Made by a program: the position numbers and the translations under genes. Under the pieces are notes generated by a model. It made no database searches and was not told the origin of the DNA. It worked only from the letters and a program-made list of their open reading frames with translations. This document shows, in pieces, positions 32,792 through 40,556 of a DNA stretch of 64,000 nt. Source of the stretch: Marinibaculum pumilum (lineage in GTDB: Bacteria; Pseudomonadota; Alphaproteobacteria; Ferrovibrionales; Ferrovibrionaceae); the NCBI RefSeq assembly GCF_042646425.1, contig NZ_JBHRTR010000025.1, positions 181,955-245,954 on the forward strand, written 5' to 3'. Position 1 is the stretch's first letter; each line of letters starts with the position of its first letter.

Positions 32792-33172
32792 TCAGGCCGC
32801 GCTGCGGGCCCGGCTGCCGGCGACCGCGTTCTCGTTCGCGACCCGCCACCGGTCGCCGGCCGCCAGCGGATGGTCGGCCAGGGCTTCCGGCGTGATCTCC
32901 GACGCCATCTCGCGCGGGATGTTCAGGTCCCGCAGGGTGGCGTCGTCAAGCGCCGCAAAGGTCGCGCGCAGGCGCGACAGCTCCCGCCAGCGGGCGACCG
33001 GGCGGGCCAGGGGGGCGGTCACCGGGCGGATGATGAGACCCAGCGCGGCGAAAGCCGCCGACATGAAGTCGGCAGCGGCCTGCGCGCGGATCAACCGCGC
33101 CGCCGCGATCTGGGCGGAGAAATCCTGGCTGCCCATCCGGGCCGGCTCAAAAGGACCATTCGTCGAAGACAT
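32792..33172 (-). CDS. DUF1127-domain protein
   Basis: A 126-residue protein. The C-terminal part has the DUF1127 core RWRELSRLRATFAALDDATLRDLNIPREM, a short Arg-rich helical domain common in alphaproteobacteria and, in some species, tied to phosphate or stress responses and RNA binding. The N-terminal half is hydrophobic-amphipathic. ATG 33172 is chosen because AAGGA sits 6 bp before it. It is not in the same unit as the second DUF1127 gene, as an intrinsic terminator lies between them. Confidence 0.75.
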   Translation of the reverse strand: MSSTNGPFEPARMGSQDFSAQIAAARLIRAQAAADFMSAAFAALGLIIRPVTAPLARPVARWRELSRLRATFAALDDATLRDLNIPREMASEITPEALADHPLAAGDRWRVANENAVAGSRARSAA

Positions 33173-33272
33173 GGCCATTCCTTCTCTGCTGCTGCGGCCG
33201 GTCCCGCCCGCGATGGCGCGGACCGGCCGGCAATGTGTCCGGGGCGCTGCATCGCGAAGAGCGCGATGCTGC

Positions 33273-33293
33273 GTTGCACTAGAATTGTTGCAC
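33273..33293. promoter_or_regulatory. direct repeat GTTGCAC x2 upstream of the first DUF1127 gene
   Basis: GTTGCAC occurs at 33273-33279 and 33287-33293, a 14-bp period. Further TTGCA copies lie at about 33307 and 33346. They stand in the leader or promoter region of the DUF1127 gene (start 33172, minus strand). A direct-repeat binding site is the inference. Confidence 0.35.
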
Positions 33294-33389
33294 CGCAATA
33301 TGACCCTTGCAATCGATACCGTCGCCGACGGCCGTCAATGCTGTGTTGCAGCATGTGCATGATGCAGCCACGTGAACGCGGGCGGCATG

Positions 33390-33427
33390 AAAAAGGGGCC
33401 GGCAGCACCAGCCGCCCGCCCCCTTTT
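33390..33427 (-). terminator. intrinsic terminator after the second DUF1127 gene
   Basis: On the minus strand a GC-rich hairpin (stem over 33395-33403 and 33411-33423, loop 33404-33410) is followed by TTTTT (complement of 33390-33394). The opposite end has an A-run, so it may work in both directions. It separates the two DUF1127 genes. Confidence 0.72.
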
Positions 33428-33467
33428 CAGCGCACCGCGCCCCGCATCCGCGGGGCGGGCCCGGCCA

Positions 33468-33830
33468 TCAGGCCGCGGTACGGATCTCCTCGCGCCGCTT
33501 GTTCTCGTTCGCCGGCGCATCGGCCACGCCCTGGCGGGCAAGCGGATGGTCGGCCAGCGAGTCGCTGGTCACGGCGGAAATGCTGCTGGGGTTCAGGCCC
33601 AGGTCGCGCAGAGTATGGCTGTCCAGGCGGGACAGTTCCCGGCGCAGGGCGCGGTCCAGGCGGTTCTGCTCCAGCCGGTACCAGCCCTTGCGCAGGGCGC
33701 GGCCGGCGGCGAACAGGCCGTTGCCGATGAAGGTGGCGATCGCCTCGGCGCGCAGCGCGCGGGCGCGTGCCTGCAGCGCGAAGGTGTCGAGGGCATGGTC
33801 ATCGCCGGCTTGACGATTTGCGGTATACAT
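33468..33830 (-). CDS. DUF1127-domain protein
   Basis: A 120-residue paralogue of the gene at 32792-33172. The core is RLEQNRLDRALRRELSRLDSHTLRDLGLN, with a long N-terminal helix rich in Ala and Arg. Both end in a similar tail (DHPLA then ANEN). ATG 33830 is preferred because AAGGA precedes it by 9 bp; a GTG at 33836 is an alternative. The gene is divergent from the aminopeptidase and ends at the intrinsic terminator at 33390. Function unknown. Confidence 0.76.
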   Translation of the reverse strand: MYTANRQAGDDHALDTFALQARARALRAEAIATFIGNGLFAAGRALRKGWYRLEQNRLDRALRRELSRLDSHTLRDLGLNPSSISAVTSDSLADHPLARQGVADAPANENKRREEIRTAA

Positions 33831-34009
33831 TCTCACGTTCCTTGGATGTCCCGGGCTGCGTTGCGGCCTTCCCGCGGTGCACCGGGACCTGTCTCTGTCA
33901 CGCGGTTTATGTTGCAGCGCACACAGCGAATTTCAAAGGGCCCAGCCAGGGAAGCGCAGAAGGCCTGATCTGCATTTTCTGCATGGCTAAGCGTTAAAGG
34001 TATGCACCC

Positions 34010-36040
34010 ATGACCAAAATCAGTCCCGACACCGTGAAGCTGCTGTGCGACCTGCATGGCGGTCTGTCCGCCCAGGGCGCCCGGGACTGGGCCGCAGGCG
34101 TGGCCGCCAGCCCGGACCGCTTCGGCACCCGTCAGGGCCTGGACCTGCTGACTGCCGGGGCACCGCCCGACAAGGCGGCGCAGGTCGCGCGCGAGGTCGA
34201 CGCCCTGGCCGCGCACTGGCGCGACGGGCTGGGCGACCGGCAGCACTCGGCCGACCGCCTTGCCCGGTTGCGGGAGGAAATCGCCGCACAGGACCTGGAC
34301 GGCTTCATCGTGCCGATGACCGATGCCCATCAGGGCGAATACCTGCCGCGACAGGCGGAACGGCTGGCCTGGCTCACCGGCTTCACCGGCTCCGCCGGCA
34401 TGGCGATCGTGCTTGTCGACCGGGCCGGCGTCTGGAGCGACGGCCGCTACACCCTGCAGCTGCGGGAACAGGTCGACGGCAGCCTGTTCTCGCTGCACCA
34501 CATCACGGAGGCGCCGCCGCATGACTGGCTGGCCGCCGCGGCCGCGGGTCGCCGCATCGGCTACGACCCCTGGCTGCATACGCCCGACGGGCTGGCGCGC
34601 TGGCGGCGCGCGGCGGAAAAGGGCGGCTTCGACCTGGTGCCGGTGGAGCGCAACCCGATCGACCGGGTCTGGGACGACCAGCCGCCGCCGCCGCTGGGCC
34701 CGGTCCGCCCGCATACCGAGATGTTTACCGGCCGCTCCGCGCAGGACAAGCGGACGGAGATCGCCGGCCTGCTGAAGGCGGCGAAGGCGGATGCCGCCGT
34801 CCTGAGCCTGCCGGAATCCATCGCCTGGCTGTTCAACATCCGCGGCGCCGACGTGCCCCGCGCGCCCTTCCCGCACGCCTTCGCGGTGCTGCGCGCCGAT
34901 GCGACGGCGGACCTGTTCCTGGACCGGCGCAAGATGGTGCCGGAACTGCGCGGGCATCTGGGCAACGAGGTCACCGTGCAGCCGCCGGACCGGCTGGGCG
35001 ACGCGCTGGACCGGCTGGGCCGCGATCGCGCGACGGTCCGCCTGGACCCGGCCAGCGCGCCGTCCTGGATCGCGGAGCGGCTGACGCGGGCTGGCGCCGT
35101 GCTGGACCGGGGCGCCGATCCCTGTCTGGAACCGAAGGCGCGCAAGAACGCGGTGGAGCTGAACGGCATGCGCGCCGCCCATCTGCGCGACGGGGCGGCG
35201 GTCACCCGCTTCCTGAAATGGCTCGACGGGGCCGCCCCCGGCGGCCAGGTCGACGAGATGACGGCGGCCGCGCAGCTGGAGGCGTTCCGGCGCTCCAACA
35301 AGCTGATCCAGGACCTGTCCTTCGACACGATCTCCGGCGCCGGGCCGAACGGCGCCATCGTGCACTACCGGGTCACGGCGGAGAGCAATCGCAGGCTGGA
35401 GCCGGAGAGCCTCTACCTGGTCGATTCCGGCGCGCAATACCTGGACGGCACCACCGACATCACCCGCACCGTTGCCATCGGCACGCCGGGCGCGGAGATG
35501 CGCGACCGCTTCACACGGGTGCTGAAGGGTCATATCGCGATCGCCACCGCCCTGTTTCCGCGCGGCACCACCGGCGCGCAGCTCGACAGCCTGGCCCGCG
35601 CCGCGCTCTGGCAGGCGGGGCTCGACTACGACCACGGCACCGGCCATGGCGTCGGCAGCTATCTGGGCGTGCACGAGGGGCCGCAGCGGATCTCCAAGGC
35701 CGGCGGCGGCATCGCCCTGGCGCCGGGCATGATCATCTCCAACGAGCCCGGCTACTACAAGGAAGGCGCCTACGGCATCCGGATCGAGAACCTGGTGGCG
35801 GTGATCGAGGTGGAGGTGCCGGGCGCGGAGCGGGAGATGCTGGGTTTCGAGACCATCACCCGGGCGCCGATCGACCGCCGGCTGGTGGATCCGGGCCTGC
35901 TGACCCGGGCAGAGATCGCCTGGCTGGACGACTACCACGCCGCCGTGCGCGGCAGCCTGGCACCGCTGCTGGACGAACAGGCTGCCGCCTGGCTGACGGC
36001 CGCGACGGCGCCGCTGGGCGAGGATGCCGCCGGGCAGTAG
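34010..36040 (+). CDS. Xaa-Pro aminopeptidase, M24B family
   Basis: A 676-residue cytosolic metallopeptidase. Two N-terminal creatinase-like domains precede the C-terminal pita-bread catalytic domain. The five metal ligands are visible: Asp in LVDSGAQY, Asp in GTTDITRT, His in GTGHGVGS, Glu in SNEPGYY and Glu in GIRIENL. It removes an N-terminal residue before proline using Mn2+ or Zn2+. The size fits the long eukaryote-like aminopeptidase P type of alphaproteobacteria. A 70-residue extension at the start lacks a recognised domain. The RiPP-like peptide gene follows 136 bp later. Confidence 0.87.
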   Translation: MTKISPDTVKLLCDLHGGLSAQGARDWAAGVAASPDRFGTRQGLDLLTAGAPPDKAAQVAREVDALAAHWRDGLGDRQHSADRLARLREEIAAQDLDGFIVPMTDAHQGEYLPRQAERLAWLTGFTGSAGMAIVLVDRAGVWSDGRYTLQLREQVDGSLFSLHHITEAPPHDWLAAAAAGRRIGYDPWLHTPDGLARWRRAAEKGGFDLVPVERNPIDRVWDDQPPPPLGPVRPHTEMFTGRSAQDKRTEIAGLLKAAKADAAVLSLPESIAWLFNIRGADVPRAPFPHAFAVLRADATADLFLDRRKMVPELRGHLGNEVTVQPPDRLGDALDRLGRDRATVRLDPASAPSWIAERLTRAGAVLDRGADPCLEPKARKNAVELNGMRAAHLRDGAAVTRFLKWLDGAAPGGQVDEMTAAAQLEAFRRSNKLIQDLSFDTISGAGPNGAIVHYRVTAESNRRLEPESLYLVDSGAQYLDGTTDITRTVAIGTPGAEMRDRFTRVLKGHIAIATALFPRGTTGAQLDSLARAALWQAGLDYDHGTGHGVGSYLGVHEGPQRISKAGGGIALAPGMIISNEPGYYKEGAYGIRIENLVAVIEVEVPGAEREMLGFETITRAPIDRRLVDPGLLTRAEIAWLDDYHAAVRGSLAPLLDEQAAAWLTAATAPLGEDAAGQ

Positions 36041-36176
36041 CGGCCCCGGCTGCAGCCGCCAGGCGTTTGCCGCTTGTGGCGGAATCGGGGCACCCGGTGT
36101 CTTTCGATGGCCCGTCGTTGAAGCCGTTGGCAGCCGCGACCACATCCAAGGGGTCACAGCCCGGCAGGAGCGCGTC

Positions 36177-36356
36177 ATGGACCAGACCGGCAACACCAAA
36201 GACTTCGCCCCGGCGGCCGACACCGCTGCCGCAGGTGCCCCGGCGACCGATGTCACGGCGACCGGTGTCACGGCCACCGACCTGTCCGCCAAATCGCTGG
36301 ACGCCGTCAGCGGCGGCGCCAGCCTCCCCGATTATCAAACCGACAGTGACTGGTGA
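36177..36356 (+). CDS. small double-glycine-leader peptide, possible RiPP precursor
   Basis: A 59-residue peptide. ATG 36177 has AGGAG 6 bp upstream. The first 35 residues are Ala/Thr/Asp-rich with a repeated VTAT unit; then DLSAKSLDAVSGG (residues 35-47) matches the double-glycine leader consensus (L..(E/K)LDAVSGG) of bacteriocin and NHLP-type peptides. A cut after Gly47 would release a 12-residue, acidic, Cys-free core, ASLPDYQTDSDW. No modifying enzyme, C39 peptidase or ABC exporter gene is in the window. The leader pattern is seen; the RiPP role is inference. Confidence 0.6.
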   Translation: MDQTGNTKDFAPAADTAAAGAPATDVTATGVTATDLSAKSLDAVSGGASLPDYQTDSDW

Positions 36357-36513
36357 CACGGGTTCGACCGCCATGGTCCGCCACGGCCTGACCCCGCCGC
36401 CGGACGCGGCGCGTGTGGCCTGACCGGCCACTGCCACCGCGCCTCTGGGCGGGGACGCCGCCGCCCGGTAGTCTCTTCCGGAGCGCGGGTCAGGGAGGCG
36501 GAGCGGGGGTGCG

Positions 36514-37524
36514 ATGACGGCCGGAGAGGGCGGAACGGGCGGGACGGCGCCGGCGGCACGGGATGCCGCCGCGGTCGAGGCGCGCTCCCTGACGGTCAGC
36601 CTGTGGGCCAACCTGTTCATGGCCGTCACCGGCATCCTGGCCGCCTGGCTGTCGCATTCCGACGCCGTCCTGATCGACGGTCTCTATTCGGCGGTGAACT
36701 TCGCCGCGGCGATCGTCGCCCGCCGCGTCGGCGCCTCGGTCGCGCGGCGGCCGGACCGGTCCCGGCCGTTCGGCTACGACGCCGACGAGGCGCTGTATGT
36801 CACCTTCCGCTCGATGGTGCTGGTCGGCATCCTTGTCTTCGCGGCGCTGACTGCGGCCACCAAGATCTTCACCTACCTCGCGGAGGGCGAGGCGCCGGAC
36901 CTCGTCTTCGGCCCCATTGTCGTCTACGGGGCGATGATGGTGGTGATCTGCCTCGGCCTGGCCTGGCTGCATCACCGCAACTGGGTGCGGGGCGGCCGCC
37001 GCAGCGAAATCCTGCGCACCGAGGCGCGCGCCGCCCTGGTCGACGGCGCGATCAGCGCCGGCACCGCCGTCGCGCTGTTTCTGGTGCAGTTCCTGCAGGG
37101 CACGGCGCTCGCCCCCATCGTGCCGGTGGCGGACGCGATCGTGGTGCTGATCCTGGTCGCCCTGATCGGGCCGCAGCCGGTGCGCCTGTTCCTGGACGCC
37201 CTGCGCGAGGTGGCCGGTGGCAGCGCGCCCGACCATCATGTCGCCGCCGCCGATGCCATCGCCCGCCGGCTCTGCGGCGACCTGGGCTTCGTCCTGCGCG
37301 ACCTGGCGGTGCTGAAGATGGGCCGCAGCTTCTTCATCGTGGCCTATGCCGACCCGCAGCGCCCGGTGGCCGCGACCGAGATCGACACAGCCAATGACCG
37401 CCTGGCGGCGGAATATCGCGCCGCCTTCGGCAATGCGCGGTCGGAGATCGTCGTCACGACGTCGGGCCGGCATGGCACGATCGCCGACCGGCCCGAGGTG
37501 GAAGGGCGAGGCTCGGAAGGCTGA
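36514..37524 (+). CDS. cation diffusion facilitator-like membrane protein
   Basis: A 336-residue protein with about six helices (NLFMAVTGILAAWLS; LVGILVFAALTAATK; VYGAMMVVICLGLAW; GTAVALFLVQFLQG) and the CDF layout: a TM2 DGLYSAVNFAAA, a TM5 EARAALVDGA and a cytoplasmic alpha/beta domain of about 100 residues near the end. CDF exporters carry Zn, Fe, Co or Mn against protons. In YiiP the transport site needs Asp-x3-Asp and His-x3-Asp; here only one Asp of each pair is clear. Metal specificity cannot be assigned. Confidence 0.72.
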   Translation: MTAGEGGTGGTAPAARDAAAVEARSLTVSLWANLFMAVTGILAAWLSHSDAVLIDGLYSAVNFAAAIVARRVGASVARRPDRSRPFGYDADEALYVTFRSMVLVGILVFAALTAATKIFTYLAEGEAPDLVFGPIVVYGAMMVVICLGLAWLHHRNWVRGGRRSEILRTEARAALVDGAISAGTAVALFLVQFLQGTALAPIVPVADAIVVLILVALIGPQPVRLFLDALREVAGGSAPDHHVAAADAIARRLCGDLGFVLRDLAVLKMGRSFFIVAYADPQRPVAATEIDTANDRLAAEYRAAFGNARSEIVVTTSGRHGTIADRPEVEGRGSEG

Positions 37525-37533
37525 GGCTGAGGG

Positions 37534-38160
37534 TCAGCCGCCGCCCTTCAGCCAGTCTGAAAAGCTCTGCTGCAGCTTCTTCACCTTCGGCATAGAGATG
37601 AAGGCGATATAGGGCTGCATCGGATTCCGGTCGGCATAGTCGTGGTGATAGTCCTCCGCCTCGTAGAACGCCTGCAGCGGTTCCAGCCGGGTGACGATGC
37701 GGCTCTCGAAGACCTGCGCCTCGTCCAGCTGGCGGATATAGGCGGCGGCGACCTCCTTCTCCTCCTCCGATGCCCAGAAGATCGCGGAGCGGTATTGCGG
37801 CCCGACATCGTTGCCCTGCCGGTCCAGCTGGGTCGGGTCGTGCGCGACGGAGAAGAACACCTGCAGCAGCCGGCCATAGCTGATCCGGGTCGGGTCGTAG
37901 TCGACGCGGATCGCCTCGGCATGGCCGGTGCGGCCGCTGCAGACGGTCTGGTAGTCGGCGGTTTCCGCCGTGCCGCCGGCATAGCCCGGCTTCACGTCGA
38001 TCACCCCGTCCAGGCGCTTGAACACCGCCTCGGTGCACCAGAAGCAGCCGCCGGCAAGCACCGCGCTGGCCAGCTTCGCATCCGGCGCCCAGTCCATCTC
38101 CGGCGCCGGCACCTCGTGCGGCAGCACGCAGAGGCCGCCGCTCTCGCCCCGTCCGAACAT
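37534..38160 (-). CDS. msrA: peptide methionine-S-sulfoxide reductase MsrA
   Basis: A 208-residue MsrA. The active-site Cys is in AGGCFWCTEAVF; other family motifs are GYAGGTAETADYQTVCSGRTGHAE, YDP and YRSAIF. It reduces methionine-S-sulfoxide in oxidised proteins with thioredoxin. ATG 38160 is chosen because GGAGGAG lies 7 bp upstream. The gene is convergent with the cation transporter and is preceded by repeat copy D. Confidence 0.92.
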   Translation of the reverse strand: MFGRGESGGLCVLPHEVPAPEMDWAPDAKLASAVLAGGCFWCTEAVFKRLDGVIDVKPGYAGGTAETADYQTVCSGRTGHAEAIRVDYDPTRISYGRLLQVFFSVAHDPTQLDRQGNDVGPQYRSAIFWASEEEKEVAAAYIRQLDEAQVFESRIVTRLEPLQAFYEAEDYHHDYADRNPMQPYIAFISMPKVKKLQQSFSDWLKGGG

Positions 38161-38218
38161 CGCTCGCTCCTCCGACTTCATCCTTGCGCCCAGCAGGCCG
38201 CGGCCCGAAGTGAGCCCT

Positions 38219-38311
38219 GTCGTTCTCGGGCCTGACCCGAGAACCCATTCCGCCAACCTGCCAGACGCCTCGGGGCTTGCGGAATGGATCCCGGGTCAAG
38301 CCCGGGATGAC
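38219..38311. repeat. composite hairpin repeat, copy D
   Basis: A 93-bp copy. The left inverted repeat is TTCTCGGGCCTGACCCGAGAA, then CCCATTCCGCC, a variable centre, GCGGAATGGATC and the right inverted repeat CCCGGGTCAAGCCCGGG followed by ATGAC. It lies between the msrA start and the ligA stop. It is the rightmost copy; none occurs in the dcw cluster. Confidence 0.82.
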
Positions 38312-38393
38312 GTTCCCGAGATGCCGGGCCGCCTGCACCTCGACCGGGAACGCATCAAGATATGGGGCGCCGGCCCGGTCTTGGCGAGCCGGA

Positions 38394-40544
38394 TCACCGT
38401 CCGATCAGGGTCAGCCATTCATCCTCTGTCAGCACCGCGACGCCGAGCTCCTGCGCCTTCTTCAGCTTCGATCCGGCCTCCGCGCCGGCCACCAGGTAGT
38501 CCGTCTTGCCGGAAACCGAGCCCGAGACCTTCGCGCCGAGCCCTTCGGCCTGCGCCTTGGCCTCCGCCCGGGTCAGCTTGTCCAGGGTGCCGGTGAACAC
38601 CACGGTCCTGCCGGCCACCGGGCTGTCGGCGGCGACCCGCCGGACATAGGGCTCGATGGTCAGCTGATCGTCCAGGTCGTCCAGCGCCTCGGCATTCCGC
38701 GGCTCCACGAAGAACTCCACCGCGGCACGGGCCACCACCTCGCCGATGCCGTCGATGGCGACAAGGTCGGCCATCGCCTCCCCTTCCGGCTCCTTAGCCG
38801 CCTTCGCCATCGCATCGCGCAGGCCTTTCAGGTCGGCATAGTTGGCGGCCAGCAGCTTCGATGTCGCCTGGCCGACATGGCGGATGCCCAGGGCGTAGAT
38901 GAAACGGTCGAAGGGGATGGTGCGGCGGCGCTCGATCGCGTTGAACAGGTTGCGGGCGGAGGTTGTGCCCCAGCCCTCCTCCTCGGCCAGCGGGGGGGCG
39001 CCGTCCTGCCCGTCCGTCTTCTGCAGCCGGAAGATGTCGGCCGGGGTCGCGATCCGGCCCCTGGCGTGGAAGAACTGCACCTGCTTGTCGCCCAGCCCCT
39101 CGATATCGAAGGCGTCGCGGGAGACGAAGTGGCGCAGCCGCTCCACCTGCTGCGCCGGGCAGACCAGGCCGCCGGTGCAGCGGCGCACCACATCGACCTT
39201 GCCGGTCTTCGGATTCGCCTCCCGCACCGCATGGCTGCCGCAGGCCGGGCAGCGATCCGGAAAGCTGAACGGCTGCGCGCTCTCGGGGCGGCGCCCCTCC
39301 ACCACCCGCACCACCTGCGGGATTACGTCGCCGGCGCGCTGCACCACCACCGTGTCGCCCTCGCGCACGTCCTTGCGGGCGATTTCATCCTCGTTGTGCA
39401 GGGTGGCGTTGGAGACCACGACCCCGCCGACGGTCACCGGCTTCAGCTTCGCCACCGGGGTCAGGGCGCCGGTGCGGCCGACCTGGATCTCGATCCGCTC
39501 CAGCACCGTCTCCGCCTGTTCCGCCGGGAACTTGTGCGCGATCGCCCAGCGCGGCGAGCGGCTGACCGCCCCCAGCCGGTCGTGCCAGTCCAGCCGGTCC
39601 ACCTTGTAAACGACGCCGTCGATGTCGAACGGCAGTTCCGCCCGCTCCGCAGCCAGTTCGGCGTAGAAGGACAGGATCTCGTCCACCGTGCGGCAGAGCT
39701 TCGCCGGCCGGTTCAGGGTGAAGCCCCAGTCCTGGAAACGCTCGCGCACCTCCGAGAGGCGCGCGCCCAGCGGGGCGGAAACCTCGCCCCAGGCATAGGC
39801 GAAGAAGTTCAACGGCCGGGCTTCCGTGACCGTGACGTCCAGCTGCCGCAGCGAGCCGGCGGCCGCGTTGCGGGGATTGGCGAACACCTGGCGGCCGGCC
39901 TCGGCCTGGGCCTCGTTCAGCTTCAGGAAGGCATCGCGGCGCATATAGACCTCGCCGCGCACCTCCACCACCTCCGGCCAGCCGCTGCCGGAGAGCTGCT
40001 TGGGCAGGTCGCCGATGGTGGCGAGGTTGCGGGTGATGTCCTCGCCCTCGCTGCCATCGCCGCGGGTGGCGCCGCGCACGAAGCGGCCGCCCTCGTAGCG
40101 CAGGCTGGCGCTGAGCCCGTCGATCTTGCTCTCCGCCAGGATGTCGAGCGCATCATCCTCGCCCAGGTTCAGGAAGCGGCGGATGCGCCCCAAAAAGTCG
40201 CGCACATCCTCGTCGGCGAAGGCATTGCCCAGCGACAGCATCGGCACCGCATGCGCCACCTTGGCGAAGCCGCCCGCCGGCGCGGCACCGACCTTCTGGC
40301 TCGGGCTGTCGGGGCTGCGCAGTTCCGGAAAATGCTGTTCCACCGCCACCAGGAGGCGGAACAGCCGGTCATATTCGGCGTCCGAGACCTTCGGCGCATC
40401 CTCCTGGTAGTAGGCGCGGTCATGGCCGCGGATCTCCTCCGCCAGGCTGCGGTGCAGGGCCGCTGCCTCGTCGGGGTCAAGGCCGCCCGCTTCCTCCGGC
40501 GCCATCGCGTGATCCGCCGTCCCATTCTGCCCGGACTGGGCCAT
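38394..40544 (-). CDS. ligA: NAD+-dependent DNA ligase
   Basis: A 716-residue LigA. The nucleotidyl-transferase core has the adenylated Lys140 in AESKIDGLS, followed by an OB fold, a Cys4 zinc finger (CPACG to CTGG..CPAQ), helix-hairpin-helix repeats and a C-terminal BRCT domain (VAGRTVVFTGTLDKLTR). It seals nicks in replication and repair. It starts 12 bp after the recN stop and lies last in bamD-recN-ligA. Size is slightly above the usual 670 because of an N-terminal 20-residue extension. Confidence 0.96.
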   Translation of the reverse strand: MAQSGQNGTADHAMAPEEAGGLDPDEAAALHRSLAEEIRGHDRAYYQEDAPKVSDAEYDRLFRLLVAVEQHFPELRSPDSPSQKVGAAPAGGFAKVAHAVPMLSLGNAFADEDVRDFLGRIRRFLNLGEDDALDILAESKIDGLSASLRYEGGRFVRGATRGDGSEGEDITRNLATIGDLPKQLSGSGWPEVVEVRGEVYMRRDAFLKLNEAQAEAGRQVFANPRNAAAGSLRQLDVTVTEARPLNFFAYAWGEVSAPLGARLSEVRERFQDWGFTLNRPAKLCRTVDEILSFYAELAAERAELPFDIDGVVYKVDRLDWHDRLGAVSRSPRWAIAHKFPAEQAETVLERIEIQVGRTGALTPVAKLKPVTVGGVVVSNATLHNEDEIARKDVREGDTVVVQRAGDVIPQVVRVVEGRRPESAQPFSFPDRCPACGSHAVREANPKTGKVDVVRRCTGGLVCPAQQVERLRHFVSRDAFDIEGLGDKQVQFFHARGRIATPADIFRLQKTDGQDGAPPLAEEEGWGTTSARNLFNAIERRRTIPFDRFIYALGIRHVGQATSKLLAANYADLKGLRDAMAKAAKEPEGEAMADLVAIDGIGEVVARAAVEFFVEPRNAEALDDLDDQLTIEPYVRRVAADSPVAGRTVVFTGTLDKLTRAEAKAQAEGLGAKVSGSVSGKTDYLVAGAEAGSKLKKAQELGVAVLTEDEWLTLIGR

Positions 40545-40556
40545 GCCTTTCTCCCT

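Noticed and set aside
36374..36423. A second small peptide after the GG-leader gene
   Set aside because: The 16-codon frame has no ribosome-binding site and no similarity to the leader pattern.
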